This document shows positions 33,965 through 43,442 of a stretch of DNA of 64,000 nucleotides, piece by piece. Source of the stretch: Pseudanabaena sp. UWO311 (GTDB lineage Bacteria > Cyanobacteriota > Cyanobacteriia > Pseudanabaenales > Pseudanabaenaceae); contig NZ_SJEE01000003.1 of NCBI RefSeq assembly GCF_006937785.1, positions 186,001-250,000 of the forward strand, read 5' to 3'. Numbering within the stretch: the first letter of the stretch is position 1; every line of letters begins with the position of its first letter. The notes under the pieces were generated by a model. The model saw only the letters and a list, made by a program, of their open reading frames with translations. It had not been told where the DNA came from and searched no databases. Position numbers and translations under genes: made by a program.

Positions 33965-34232
33965 ACAAAACAATCGGCGACATCTATAAAAATTAGTCTC
34001 GTGGGCTCAGAAATCCCTAAATTTGTTTCATGATTAGAATTGCAACTTCTGCACTTACCGCAATTTGCTTTCAAACCCGCCCCGAAGAAGAATATAAAGC
34101 CAATTGCGGGATTTCTTGTGGTCAGTTTGGTCGAATACTGCTGTACATACTCTTTGCGGCAGCTAAAGGTTTTTATAAAATTGGCTGACTACATAAGTGT
34201 AGGAGCTTAAAAAATAGTAATGAAAACTAGTA

Positions 34233-34334
34233 AGGAATGAAAATTAATTAAAACCAAAATTTGTTGGGGGCGGGCAAAGCCCGCCCCCAACAAATTTTGG
34301 TTTTAATTGCACAAGTTAATTAATTTTCATTCCT
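34233..34334. repeat. Large inverted repeat downstream of the wzc-like gene
   Basis: Inner perfect 30-bp arms 34246-34275 / 34279-34308 around AAA, with GGGGGCGGGC-AAA-GCCCGCCCCC at the top. Outer arms AGGAATGAAAATTAATTA (34233-34250) / TAATTAATTTTCATTCCT (34317-34334). Acts as a strong terminator or is a palindromic mobile element; it lies just downstream of the stop at 34348. Confidence 0.7.
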
Positions 34335-34347
34335 AAGTCATGGGAAT

Positions 34348-36573
34348 TTACACGACTCTTTCGACTATTTCACCTTCTGAATCAGATTCCTCTTCTGAAT
34401 CAGAATCTGATTCTACAGTATCTGATGGGTTTAAATAATAGCGATCGTAGTATCCATAGTGATACTCGCTATCAGATGAGCCAATCATATTAATCAACAG
34501 CCCAGAAACATTAGCCCTAGCTGTCGATAAAATCTCTAAAGCACGGGAAATTCCACTTCTTGTCGAGCGATTAATCGCAGCTACCAAAATAAATGTATCA
34601 ACCTTAGAAGTCAAGCACTGAGCATCAGTTATGCCAATTACAGGCGGAGTATCAACCAATACATAATCATACTCTTGTCGCCATTCCTGTAGGAGAGCCG
34701 CCATCTTATTAGACTCTAGCAATAGCATTGGATTGGGAGGGAGAGAACCCGAAGTTAAAATATGCAAACGATCATGATCATCCCCTGCCTGAATCAGATC
34801 TTGCCATGGACTAGGAGTAGCTAGAGCCGTAGACAACCCAACTTTATTGCTCAGTCCAGCCAACTTATGAACCGTTGGCTTTCGCATATCTGCATCTACT
34901 AACAGAATTCTGTATCCTAGAGCCGATAAAATGATGGCAAGATTATAAGTCATTGTACTCTTGCCTTCAGACGGTACAGACGAGGTGAAAGCAATTACTT
35001 TCATCATGTTGTCCGTACCAAGATATCGCAAATTTAATGCTAGAGAACCTAACGCTTCTTTAAAAGCATAGTAGCTACTAGTTGGTAATATCCCTTGACT
35101 ACTGATTGCAGACAAAGAGGCTGTTTCTGTCATCGGAATTGAGGCAAGTAAAGGAATATCAATTATTTCTCTTACTTCTCCCACCTCACGAATACGCTGA
35201 TCTAGTCGATTGAGTAGGAGAGCTAATAAAATACCTAGTACTAAGCCAGAAATTGCTCCAGTAATCAAACTTCTCTCGATATCTGGAGAAGATGGTCTGA
35301 TGGGAATAAGAGGTGGCTCTAAAACCTTCCATGATGAAATCTCTTGAGCCTCAGAAATCCTTAATTCCTCTAGCTTTTCACTAAGCTTATTATAGGTAGA
35401 GCTATCAAGAGCTAGTTGTCTTTGGATTTCTACATACTTTTGTTGAATTTGGGGGATCTTAGAAAAAGCTGTAGATACTTCTGTTTGGGCATTGCGGATG
35501 CTTTCTAGCTGAGCTTGACTCACAGCAAGAGTAGTTTGAGCATCAAATAACTGAGATGCTAGGTTTTGTTGAATCGCGCTATTGGGCTCATTAGTAATAT
35601 TTGCTGTATTGCCTTTCACCCCGACTACTGACTGAGCGCGAGTTTCTAGAAGTCGATAGAGCTCATCACGTCGATCTTTAAGGGCGACAACACTAGGGTG
35701 ATCGCCTCGAAATCGAGTTCGCTCTAAGAAGTAGTTAGTTTCAACTTCTTGGAATTGCTTAACCAATGATTGGTACGGAGCATCTTGCTGCAAAATTGCG
35801 CTGCCGATCGCAGCTTCTGGGGATTTACCAACTTGACGACTAAGAGCTTCATATTGCTGTTGGACTTGGGCAATTTTGATTTGTAAGTCTTGAGCTTGAT
35901 TTTCTAAAGCCTCGCGCATTTTATAAACAGAGGCAGCATAAGTATCAGGATCGACGATGTTGTAGGTCTTACGAAATTGGGTAACTGCTAGAGCCGACTT
36001 ATCCAGTTGTTGCTTGACTTGTGGCAGCTTGTCTTGAATAAATTTAATTGCAGTACTAGATTTAGTGCGGCGATCCTTTAAGCTATATTCGACATAGGTT
36101 TGAGCTAACGCATTTAAAACTCCCTGTGCTCGTTTGGGATTGCTATCTGTATAAGTGAGACGCAAAACCATCGTGTCTTTTTCGGGTCGGATGTCCAATC
36201 CGCTCATGATCGTTAGTGCATCAATATCTTTGTATGCTGCTGAGGGAGATTGATGCATTTTGGAAACAGCAATTTCAATCAAAGGTCGGCTCTTCAGAAT
36301 AGCGATTTCTGTTCCGAGATTAACTGTAGAGCTGGAGGGCAAGCCTGGGAGCTGGATATCTGATACTGCGATCGTTGAGTTTACTAGGAGTGAGGCACTT
36401 GAGCGATATTGGGGAGTTCTGGTAAATGTATAGTAAGTATTGCCAGCAAATACTGTGACCGAGACAGCTACGATGACGATCCATCGCTTGCGGAGCACTC
36501 TGAAGAATTTGGCAAGCTTAAATGAATCATCGACATACTTGCCTACATAGGTAGCTTTAGGATATTCAGTCAT
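34348..36573 (-). CDS. Wzc/GumC-type polysaccharide chain-length protein with BY-kinase domain
   Basis: 741 residues. A Wzz-type N-terminus with one transmembrane helix at about 30-50, a long periplasmic coiled-coil region 180-430, a second helix near 435-455, then a cytoplasmic bacterial tyrosine kinase domain: Walker A TSSVPSEGKSTMTYN near 530, Walker A' ILLVDADMRKP near 557, Walker B YVLVDTPPV near 640. The C-terminus has a tyrosine cluster (YHYGYYDRYY) followed by an acidic Ser/Asp/Glu tail. Tyr phosphorylation there is known to control export of capsule or exopolysaccharide. No linked wza or glycosyltransferase genes. Confidence 0.93.
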   Translation of the reverse strand: MTEYPKATYVGKYVDDSFKLAKFFRVLRKRWIVIVAVSVTVFAGNTYYTFTRTPQYRSSASLLVNSTIAVSDIQLPGLPSSSTVNLGTEIAILKSRPLIEIAVSKMHQSPSAAYKDIDALTIMSGLDIRPEKDTMVLRLTYTDSNPKRAQGVLNALAQTYVEYSLKDRRTKSSTAIKFIQDKLPQVKQQLDKSALAVTQFRKTYNIVDPDTYAASVYKMREALENQAQDLQIKIAQVQQQYEALSRQVGKSPEAAIGSAILQQDAPYQSLVKQFQEVETNYFLERTRFRGDHPSVVALKDRRDELYRLLETRAQSVVGVKGNTANITNEPNSAIQQNLASQLFDAQTTLAVSQAQLESIRNAQTEVSTAFSKIPQIQQKYVEIQRQLALDSSTYNKLSEKLEELRISEAQEISSWKVLEPPLIPIRPSSPDIERSLITGAISGLVLGILLALLLNRLDQRIREVGEVREIIDIPLLASIPMTETASLSAISSQGILPTSSYYAFKEALGSLALNLRYLGTDNMMKVIAFTSSVPSEGKSTMTYNLAIILSALGYRILLVDADMRKPTVHKLAGLSNKVGLSTALATPSPWQDLIQAGDDHDRLHILTSGSLPPNPMLLLESNKMAALLQEWRQEYDYVLVDTPPVIGITDAQCLTSKVDTFILVAAINRSTRSGISRALEILSTARANVSGLLINMIGSSDSEYHYGYYDRYYLNPSDTVESDSDSEEESDSEGEIVERVV

Positions 36574-36710
36574 CGTTGTTTTTACCTAAGTAGCTTTAAT
36601 CGTTACGCCCTTAATCGTTAATCTTTATATCAAAATCAGGATAATATATCAAATTAAAAATTTTTGTGCTTATGCATTTCTAAAGTTGCTACCTATAATA
36701 AGTGATTATT

Positions 36711-36812
36711 AAGTAACTAGGCATAATTAAATAACAGACCCAAAATCTGTACCGCCTGCTACGCGGGCGGTACAGATTTTGGGGTTTTATATTTAATTAT
36801 GCCCAGTTACTT
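36711..36812. repeat. MITE-like element, family E copy 1
   Basis: 102 bp. Ends AAGTAACTAGGCATAATTAA / TTAATTATGCCCAGTTACTT are inverted repeats with one extra base; inner stem CCAAAATCTGTACCGCC / GGCGGTACAGATTTTGG around TGCTACGCG. A diverged copy is at 54945-55040. Confidence 0.75.
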
Positions 36813-36847
36813 AGACTATATCTAAAGCCAATAACATCTCAGATCGA

Positions 36848-37369
36848 ATGCCTGAAACTATTCCGACAGTATATTCCACCCTATTCTTAACAATCCTGTT
36901 GTTTTATGGGTTAGTTTCTTTTTTGCGTGGTTCAATCCGCGATCGCACAACTGATGCATTGTTCGCTGTAGGAAACCTTACGGATGATCACCTCTTGAAA
37001 CAAGTTCGCGATCATTTTCAACAAAGAGCATACAAAGTAGTTGAGATTGATCCAGAACGGGATGTTGCCAATCTATCGGGGCAAGTCAAACCAAGTCTTT
37101 TTTTGGCAATATTTCTGACAATACTAGCGGCTGTTGGTTTAATTTGTCTGGGTGTAGTTTTAGGCATTTTAATCCCTGATTTAGAAAATCTTTGGTTATG
37201 GTTGACGATCTTGTCGCCGATCGCTGGAGTTTTTTATTGGCAAGGTACTCCGCGCGAGCGTAAAGTTAGTTTGCAACTTCTGCCTGAAACAAGACTTAAG
37301 GTTCGTGCCCACAAAGACGAGATCGAAGAATTGCAGCGATCGCTAAAACTAGAAAAAATAGATCACTAA
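36848..37369 (+). CDS. CCB-type protein (cofactor assembly of complex C, subunit B)
   Basis: 173 residues. One N-terminal membrane helix (8-25), a soluble stretch with DHLLKQVRDHFQQRAYKVVEI, two more helices (about 80-135), and a C-terminal helical tail with HKDEIEELQRSL. The layout fits the CCB2/CCB4-like proteins that attach haem c(i) to cytochrome b6 in oxygenic phototrophs. The assignment is from recall of the family pattern and is moderately sure. It is separated from lysA by about 110 bp. Confidence 0.7.
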   Translation: MPETIPTVYSTLFLTILLFYGLVSFLRGSIRDRTTDALFAVGNLTDDHLLKQVRDHFQQRAYKVVEIDPERDVANLSGQVKPSLFLAIFLTILAAVGLICLGVVLGILIPDLENLWLWLTILSPIAGVFYWQGTPRERKVSLQLLPETRLKVRAHKDEIEELQRSLKLEKIDH

Positions 37370-37483
37370 AAGTAGTGGGTAATTCCCCCCTTAACTCCTG
37401 CTAATAAAAATAGCGACAAATAAAATTGCCGCTATTTTTTATAATAGATATTAGAAAGTCTTACAAAAAATCATTGGTACTTC

Positions 37484-38911
37484 ATGACTACTGTTTTAAC
37501 CAGTCAAAAATCAGAGACTGTTGTGACGAATTCACTGAAAAATACTACTTCAAGTTTAGATAGTTTGTCCCCAAATCAACAGCTTTTGCCTTTAACTGCG
37601 ATCGTTAATTCTAATGATCATCTCGAAATAGGTGGTTGTGATGTGGTGGACTTAGTTAGCCAATATGGTTCACCGCTTTATATTTTGGATGAGGTCAGCC
37701 TCAGAACTGCTTGTCAGCAATATCGGGATGCCTTTTCTAAGCATTATCAAGGACAGTCACAAGTTTTATATGCTTCAAAAGCTTGGAGCTGTCTGGCTGT
37801 TTGTGCGATCGTTGGCTCTGAAGGGCTAGGGATTGATGTTGTATCGGCAGGTGAAATATTGACCGCACTTCGGGCTGGTGTTTCGCCAAGTTTGATTTAT
37901 TTTCATGGCAATAATAAATCTGCTGATGAACTGAGCTACTCCCTAGAGTTTGGCTGCACGATTGTGGTTGATAACTGGAATGAGCTCCAAACTTTGGATC
38001 TTCTTGCCAAAGAGCAATCCATTGCAATGAGTCTAGCACCACGCATTATGTTGCGTCTGACTCCTGGGATCGAATGTCATACCCATGAATATATTCAGAC
38101 TGGACATATTGATAGTAAGTTTGGCTTTGATCCCAATGAAATCGAAGCCGTATTTGCATTTGTAGCAAAGTCCAGCCTTAACTGCATTGGTATCCATGCC
38201 CATATTGGTTCTCAAATTTTTGAACTGCAACCACATCAAGATATTGGTGGTGTGATGGTGCAATGGTTTAAACTTGCGATTGAAAAATATGGTTTGAAGT
38301 TTTCAGAGCTAAATATTGGCGGTGGTCTGGGAATTCGCTACGTGGAATCAGACGATCCACCTAGCATTGAAGATTGGGTACAAACAGTAAGTGCTGGTGT
38401 AACTGATGCATTTATTGCATCAGGTTTACCCTTACCCAAACTGCTTTGTGAACCAGGGCGATCGCTAGTGGGCGCGACTTGTGTAACTGCTTATACAATT
38501 GGTGGTAGCAAGACCGTGCCTGATATTCGCACCTACATAACCGTAGATGGCGGAATGTCAGACAATCCTCGTCCAATCACCTATCAGTCGAAATATCGGG
38601 CTGTGGTGGCAAATCACATGAGTGCATCCTTGTCCCAAACTGTGACGATCGCGGGTAAGCATTGCGAATCAGGTGATATTTTAATAAAGGATATTCAACT
38701 GCCCGAAACTAATGTTGGCGATATTTTGGTTGTATTTGGAACGGGCGCATACAATTACAGCATGGCCTCAAATTACAATCGTTTGCCAAAGCCTGCGGCT
38801 GTGGTTGTGGGGACTGGCGACTCTAGTTTAATTATTAAACGAGAAACTCGTGAGGATCTATTGCGTCAAGATTGTCTGCCAGAGAGATTATACCAATCCA
38901 CAAAAGTGTGA
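37484..38911 (+). CDS. lysA: Diaminopimelate decarboxylase
   Basis: 475 residues. A PLP enzyme of the alanine-racemase fold making lysine from meso-diaminopimelate. The first 55 residues are an extra Ser/Thr-rich stretch. The PLP lysine is Lys99 in YASKAW; HAHIGSQIF near 240, GGGLGIRY near 280, CEPGRSLVG near 323 and DGGMSDNPRP near 352 are the family motifs. The last six codons and the TGA stop come from a family B repeat (TACCAATCCACAAAAGTGTGA begins at 38891), so the native C-terminus may have been altered by insertion. It is followed by cdaA-uppS, with two repeats in between. Confidence 0.96.
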   Translation: MTTVLTSQKSETVVTNSLKNTTSSLDSLSPNQQLLPLTAIVNSNDHLEIGGCDVVDLVSQYGSPLYILDEVSLRTACQQYRDAFSKHYQGQSQVLYASKAWSCLAVCAIVGSEGLGIDVVSAGEILTALRAGVSPSLIYFHGNNKSADELSYSLEFGCTIVVDNWNELQTLDLLAKEQSIAMSLAPRIMLRLTPGIECHTHEYIQTGHIDSKFGFDPNEIEAVFAFVAKSSLNCIGIHAHIGSQIFELQPHQDIGGVMVQWFKLAIEKYGLKFSELNIGGGLGIRYVESDDPPSIEDWVQTVSAGVTDAFIASGLPLPKLLCEPGRSLVGATCVTAYTIGGSKTVPDIRTYITVDGGMSDNPRPITYQSKYRAVVANHMSASLSQTVTIAGKHCESGDILIKDIQLPETNVGDILVVFGTGAYNYSMASNYNRLPKPAAVVVGTGDSSLIIKRETREDLLRQDCLPERLYQSTKV

Positions 38912-38993
38912 CGACACTTTTGTGAATTAAAAACCAAAACCAGTAAGAGTTTTAAAACATAAAATGGCTACGCCGTTTTATGTTTTGGTATTA
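38891..38993 (+). repeat. Family B element, copy fused to lysA 3' end
   Basis: TACCAATCCACAAAAGTGTG...ATGTTTTGGTATTA, 103 bp; hairpins CACAAAAGTG/CACTTTTGTG and AAAATGGC-TAC-GCCGTTTT. It overlaps the last 21 bp of lysA. Confidence 0.85.
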
Positions 38994-39096
38994 TACCAAT
39001 TTCCAAAAGTGTGACAACACTTGTGGAAATTAAAAATCAAACCCAGTAAGGGTTTTAAAACATAAAACGGTTACACCGTTTTATGTTTTGGTATTA
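38994..39096 (+). repeat. Family B element, tandem second copy
   Basis: TACCAATTTCCAAAAGTGTG...ATGTTTTGGTATTA directly follows copy 1 in the same orientation. Compensated changes keep the hairpin stems (CCAAAAGTG / CACTTGTGG, CGG-TTACA-CCG). Confidence 0.85.
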
Positions 39097-39134
39097 CGGA
39101 AGTTGTATTACAGTTGTGAATGAGAGGATTATGA

Positions 39135-40022
39135 ATGCAGTGGTTTAATATCAACTCAATTGCATTCATTATGAGGGCGATCGATATCCTTGCGGTATTG
39201 GGATTGATCTACTTCATGCTGTCTCTCAGCAATGATCGCCGCACGTTATTGATGGTGCGGGGGATCATCTTTTTACTAATAGCTAGCGTATTGAGCGATC
39301 GCCTTGGTATGCGATTGCTCAATTTTGTCTTAGATAAATTATTGATTGGCGCAGCCGTGGCGATGGCAGTGATTTTGCAGCCAGAGCTACGTCGATTTCT
39401 AGAACGGCTGGGACGTGGAGACTTACTTTCGTTAATTCAACCTTCAACGAATCGGCGAGCCCCTGTTGAGGCTGACTCAGTAATTGAAGAAATTAATGAT
39501 GCTGTGATAGAACTATCACAAAACCGTACTGGCGCATTAATGATTATTGAGACGGGTGAACCCATCGATGATCGTGATTTTTCAGTGCCAGGGGTGAAAC
39601 TTAACGCCTTATTATCAAAAGAGCTATTGCATACAATATTTCAGACTTCGACGCTTTTGCATGATGGAGCAATCCTGATTCGAGAAGATCGGATTCTGGC
39701 TGCTGGTGTAATTTTACCCATTTCAGAACGAGCCGCCTCGCGAGAAATCGGAACTAGACACCGTGCCGCGATGGGTATTACCGATCGCGTCAGAAATTGT
39801 TTTTGTATCGTGGTTTCGGAAGAAACAGGATCGATTGCGATCGCTGAAAATGGCATATTAGATCGTCCAATTTCTAGTAGTCGTTTGCGAGAAATATTAG
39901 AAACTAAACTAGGTAATTATCGTCCAACGACACTAGGAAGAACAGTACCACGCTTTAATTGGCTCTGGTCAAACTCAATTCTCAAAAATATGGTAAGTCG
40001 AAAATCGTCAGAAAAGAAATGA
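39135..40022 (+). CDS. cdaA: Diadenylate cyclase, CdaA type
   Basis: 295 residues. Two or three N-terminal membrane helices (10-30, 38-55, 65-85) followed by a DisA_N-type cyclase domain: LLHDGAILI with D-G-A near 176 and GTRHRAAMG with R-H-R near 208, the ATP-binding and catalytic elements. It makes c-di-AMP, a second messenger controlling potassium and osmotic balance. The ATG at 39135 is right, because a nearby ATG at 39131 is stopped at once. The stop overlaps the uppS start (ATGA), giving coupled translation. Confidence 0.94.
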   Translation: MQWFNINSIAFIMRAIDILAVLGLIYFMLSLSNDRRTLLMVRGIIFLLIASVLSDRLGMRLLNFVLDKLLIGAAVAMAVILQPELRRFLERLGRGDLLSLIQPSTNRRAPVEADSVIEEINDAVIELSQNRTGALMIIETGEPIDDRDFSVPGVKLNALLSKELLHTIFQTSTLLHDGAILIREDRILAAGVILPISERAASREIGTRHRAAMGITDRVRNCFCIVVSEETGSIAIAENGILDRPISSSRLREILETKLGNYRPTTLGRTVPRFNWLWSNSILKNMVSRKSSEKK

Positions 40023-40762
40023 CTGCTAAGCTATTACAAACTTTGCCACTAGACCTCGATCACCAACGCTTGCCCAAACATGTAGCCGTAATTATGGACG
40101 GTAACGGACGTTGGGCAAAGCAAAAGGGTATGCCAAGAATTGCGGGACATCGACAGGGTGTAGATGCTCTGAAGGATTTATTGCGCTGCTGCAAAGATTG
40201 GGGAATTGCGGCATTAACGGTCTATGCTTTTTCTACGGAAAATTGGAGCCGCCCCGCGCAAGAAGTTGATTTCTTGATGGTTTTATTTGAGCGGATGTTG
40301 CGCCGTGAATTGGAGGAAATGTGTCGAGAAGGAGTACGCATTTCCTTTGTAGGCGATCTAGATTCTTTGTCAAAATCTTTGCGAAATGAGATTGAGCGAT
40401 CGCAAACTGCGACGGCAAATAATCAGGCGATTCACTTTACGGTGGCGATCAATTATGGTAGTCGGCGCGAAATTGTGAAGGTATGTCGTCAAATTGCGGA
40501 AGCAACTTTGGCTGGTGATGTTAACCCTGAAAATATTGATGAAAATCTCTTTGAGCAACATCTCTATACGGCAGGAAATCATAACCCTGATCTATTGATT
40601 CGCACTAGTGGCGAAATGCGCTTGAGTAATTTTCTGCTCTGGCAAATGGCGTATACGGAAATGTATTTTACAAATACACTTTGGCCAGATTTTAATCGTA
40701 GTGAGTTTCACCGAGCGCTGATTGATTATCAAGAACGCGATCGCCGCTTTGGGAAAGTCTAA
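40019..40762 (+). CDS. uppS: Isoprenyl transferase (undecaprenyl diphosphate synthase)
   Basis: 247 residues from the ATG at 40019, which overlaps the cdaA stop. Cis-prenyltransferase motifs are present: [17 protein letters not shown] with the catalytic Asp, [20 protein letters not shown], and [15 protein letters not shown] near the end. It makes the C55 carrier lipid for peptidoglycan and glycan synthesis. An upstream in-frame start at 39959 would lie inside cdaA and is not used here. A 16-bp terminator follows. Confidence 0.95.
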   Translation: MTAKLLQTLPLDLDHQRLPKHVAVIMDGNGRWAKQKGMPRIAGHRQGVDALKDLLRCCKDWGIAALTVYAFSTENWSRPAQEVDFLMVLFERMLRRELEEMCREGVRISFVGDLDSLSKSLRNEIERSQTATANNQAIHFTVAINYGSRREIVKVCRQIAEATLAGDVNPENIDENLFEQHLYTAGNHNPDLLIRTSGEMRLSNFLLWQMAYTEMYFTNTLWPDFNRSEFHRALIDYQERDRRFGKV

Positions 40763-40772
40763 AAAATATCTA

Positions 40773-40807
40773 AAGAATAAAATCTCACGTAGTGAGATTT
40801 TATTCTT
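40773..40807. terminator. Perfect 16-bp terminator between uppS and HPP gene
   Basis: AAGAATAAAATCTCAC - GTA - GTGAGATTTTATTCTT (40773-40788 / 40792-40807). Between convergent genes. Confidence 0.8.
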
Positions 40808-41369
40808 ACAACCAATGTTTCGGATAAGTACGATCTTCAGAAAGATTATTAAAAATCACTGCACACATTACTAAAATTATTGAGCCTTCTAATGTCGGTG
40901 TCACTAGAAATTGCCAGTTAGGTTTAGTCATCATGACTACTAGAGCGACTGCTCCTGATGGAGGGTGTAATGTGCTCGTAAGCTGCATCATACCGATCAC
41001 CGTGGCAACAGCTATTCCCATAGACAAAGGCGAAGAACCAAAAATACTTAAAATTGTCAAAGCAATGAGTGCTGCTAAGAGATTCCCCCCGATGACATTG
41101 CGTGGCTGGGCAAAAGGGCTTTCAGGTATACCAAAGATTAAAACGCTAGTCGCTCCAAAGGGAGCCATGATCAAAGGTGTATTAGCGATTGTCGATAGAT
41201 AAGCGGTGGCAGCGATCGCTAAACAGCTACCTAACCAACTCCAAAAAACATGTTTGCGATGCGGTCTTTCAATTGGACAGGTGAGGGGACACGATCGCCA
41301 TCTGCCAAAGAGTTTAAACCAGTAAGTTTGCCATTTTGATCGCGCTTTTCGGAAATTCAACATGAACAA
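40806..41369 (-). CDS. HPP-family membrane protein
   Basis: 187 residues, four to five transmembrane helices. The HPP signature TSTLHPPSGAVALVVM is visible near residue 135, with LIMAPFGATSVLIFG and QPRNVIGGN ahead of it, all typical of HPP proteins, some of which transport nitrite into chloroplasts or cyanobacteria. The start could be the ATG at 41369 or at 41363. An 18-bp perfect hairpin lies just upstream (41377-41420). Confidence 0.88.
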   Translation of the reverse strand: MFMLNFRKARSKWQTYWFKLFGRWRSCPLTCPIERPHRKHVFWSWLGSCLAIAATAYLSTIANTPLIMAPFGATSVLIFGIPESPFAQPRNVIGGNLLAALIALTILSIFGSSPLSMGIAVATVIGMMQLTSTLHPPSGAVALVVMMTKPNWQFLVTPTLEGSIILVMCAVIFNNLSEDRTYPKHWL

Positions 41370-41376
41370 ATAAAAA

Positions 41377-41420
41377 ATTGGGGGTAGAATGTCAAGAATC
41401 TATGACATTCTACCCCCAAT
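41377..41420. terminator. Perfect 18-bp hairpin in the gap upstream of the HPP gene
   Basis: ATTGGGGGTAGAATGTCA (41377-41394) / TGACATTCTACCCCCAAT (41403-41420), 8 bp upstream of the HPP start. Confidence 0.55.
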
Positions 41421-41485
41421 GATGAGAGTTTGGCTTTTAAAATGTAGCCAAATTTACAGATATTTCAACCTTGACTGCTTCTTAA

Positions 41486-41528
41486 ATTACTAAAAAATAG
41501 GGCGCTTCGCACCCTGTTTTTTAGTAAT
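41486..41528. terminator. Terminator at the end of the flavodiiron gene
   Basis: ATTACTAAAAAATAGGG (41486-41502) / CCCTGTTTTTTAGTAAT (41512-41528), one mismatch, loop CGCTTCGCA. It overlaps the stop codon of the minus-strand gene. Confidence 0.7.
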
Positions 41529-43269
41529 GATTACCAATTTTGCGATGGTGTGCGGCGGTGAGAGATTCAGGTTTAGAAACTCTGCCTTCCTCCGCGATCG
41601 CATAGATGATCCAGTGATCGCTGCATTCCATCCGACTTGTTACCTCACATTCCATAAATGCTAGAGCATCGGTGAGGATCGGTGCGCCAAATGACGATAA
41701 CTGGGTTTTGACACCCTCAAAACGATCGGCACCAGGAGTAAATCTTTTTAAGAAATGCTGCATCAGTTTTGAATAATTACCATCCTCAAGGACGTTTAGG
41801 ACAAAGCGATCGCCTACTTGCATAAACGACTCGATCGCCCGATCCTTTGCAACGGCAACGGTAAAGCCAAGAGGTTTGAAACTAGCTTGGGCAACCCAAG
41901 ATGCTAGCATTGCACTGCGAGCGCCACCCTTTGCGGCGGAGATGATGTACAAACCGCCAGCTAAGCGTCCTAAAGCTTTGTCTAGATCGGCATCGATTGC
42001 CTTTAGCTGTTTGATATTTTGTTTGCGAGTGAGCAATTGTCCCAAGTCAGTACCTGCTTCATCACAGGTTTGGTAGGTTGCTTCGTTAGGATTTTCGCGG
42101 ACGCGAATAGCTGGAAATGCTGTGACAACGCCCAGATCTTTAAACCTGTTATTTAACAAATCGATAGAGGAATCTTGATCTCCATGTGGTTCATACAAAC
42201 CAATTACTTGCTTTTCACTTGCTGCCGCTAAAATTGCGCCGATCGCAGTTTCTACATGACTATTGGATGCTGGCGGTGTGCAGACGACCAGCCCGGAAGC
42301 ATGACCGACGAGTTCGCGCAATTCCTGCAAGTCGATCGCCTTTAAATCCGCCATTTCCACAGCCACACCAGTTTTAGCGATGCCACGGGCAATTGCCTGC
42401 GATAGGCGATCGCAATAGCCATAGTCAGATACATAACAAACAACTACATTCGTTTCCCCCTTCGTTTGTGCTTGGCTCCATTGGCGATAGTTTTCTGTTA
42501 GTTCTTTGATGTTGTAGCGCAGCAAGGGTCCATGTCCATTGGCGACTATTTCCGCCTGTGGTAGGTCATCCATCCGTTTCATCGCCGCAATTACTGACCT
42601 CGCATTAGGAGCCATCAAGCATTCGTAATAAAAGCGATAGTCGGGCGTAATTCTCTTTAAATCCTCATCGTAAACAGCATCACTGCAATAATGCATTCCA
42701 AAAATATCGCAGGTATATAAAATCGAGGTGCCGAGATCAAAGGTCATCATTGTGTCTGGCCAATGCAAATTTGGCGCGTTCACAAATTGCAAAATATGAC
42801 CATTTCCCAGATCGACCTGATCGCCATTTTTAACAGCTTGCTGCTTAAACGGCTGATTGATCAGCTCGGCGAGAAATTGCAAAGCTACTTTGGTTGCCAC
42901 CACGGTAACATTGGGAGCTAAGGCTAGTATTTCCTTTACCAAGCCACTATGGTCTGGCTCTGTATGACTAATTACCAAATAATCAATCTCTGCGGGATTG
43001 ATTAACCCCTGCAAGGTTTTGAGATATAGTTCACGAAACTTGGCGTGAGATGTATCGACTAGCGCCAGTTTTTCACCACGAATGATAAAGGAGTTATAGG
43101 TTGTACCATTTTGCAAGCCAAACTCGATATCAAAGCGATCTCGATCCCAGTCAAGCGATCGGATCGTGGTCGTGTCAGCCGCAATTTCGGCTACTTGTAT
43201 AGTGAGTCGGCGTTCAATCGGCTTCTCTATAACATTTACAATAGAAGGACTCTCAACAGCAGCAACCAC
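41521..43269 (-). CDS. flv3: Flavodiiron protein with flavin reductase domain (Flv3-like)
   Basis: 582 residues: metallo-beta-lactamase domain to ~250, flavodoxin ~265-410, flavin-reductase domain ~425-582, the three-domain layout of cyanobacterial flavodiiron proteins. Di-iron ligands look complete: H-T-E-P-D-H near 105, NLHWPD, CDIFGMHYC, and GHGPLL. Flv1 and Flv2 are reported to have lost several ligands, so this belongs with Flv3/Flv4; the stretch RSLDWDRDRFDIEFGLQNGT recalls Flv3, which with Flv1 reduces O2 to water using photosynthetic electrons. No flv1 gene is adjacent. The exact paralogue is a moderate-confidence call. Confidence 0.9.
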   Translation of the reverse strand: MVAAVESPSIVNVIEKPIERRLTIQVAEIAADTTTIRSLDWDRDRFDIEFGLQNGTTYNSFIIRGEKLALVDTSHAKFRELYLKTLQGLINPAEIDYLVISHTEPDHSGLVKEILALAPNVTVVATKVALQFLAELINQPFKQQAVKNGDQVDLGNGHILQFVNAPNLHWPDTMMTFDLGTSILYTCDIFGMHYCSDAVYDEDLKRITPDYRFYYECLMAPNARSVIAAMKRMDDLPQAEIVANGHGPLLRYNIKELTENYRQWSQAQTKGETNVVVCYVSDYGYCDRLSQAIARGIAKTGVAVEMADLKAIDLQELRELVGHASGLVVCTPPASNSHVETAIGAILAAASEKQVIGLYEPHGDQDSSIDLLNNRFKDLGVVTAFPAIRVRENPNEATYQTCDEAGTDLGQLLTRKQNIKQLKAIDADLDKALGRLAGGLYIISAAKGGARSAMLASWVAQASFKPLGFTVAVAKDRAIESFMQVGDRFVLNVLEDGNYSKLMQHFLKRFTPGADRFEGVKTQLSSFGAPILTDALAFMECEVTSRMECSDHWIIYAIAEEGRVSKPESLTAAHHRKIGNHY

Positions 43270-43442
43270 GATCTTGTCTCCCTATCTGATTTTCAACTAT
43301 CTCTAGTCTAATGCTTACTTTTGGACAAGTCCAATTGAATGTGCTAATTGATACTATAAGTAACTTACCAAAAACCAAAAATTAGGTAGTTGCACGAAGT
43401 GCCGCCACTTAATTTCTGGGCTATAAACCCAAATCCCCTACT

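Larger units (their letters stand above)
33602..34347. other. 746-bp intergenic region rich in inverted repeats
   Basis: No convincing gene. It holds a family B element (33730-33833), a 14-bp hairpin (33912-33964), and a ~100-bp inverted repeat (34233-34334). A 52-codon frame at 34030-34188 (starting MIRIATSALTAIC) has no ribosome site and no recognisable similarity; it could be a remnant. Confidence 0.6.

Noticed and set aside
34030-34188. 52-codon frame starting MIRIATSALTAIC in the gap before the wzc-like gene
   Set aside because: No ribosome site, no recognisable similarity, and it lies among repeats; too weak to call a gene.
39959-40018. Upstream in-frame start of uppS inside cdaA
   Set aside because: The ATG at 40019 overlaps the cdaA stop in the usual ATGA fashion and begins just before the conserved domain; the earlier start would add 20 residues read from within cdaA.
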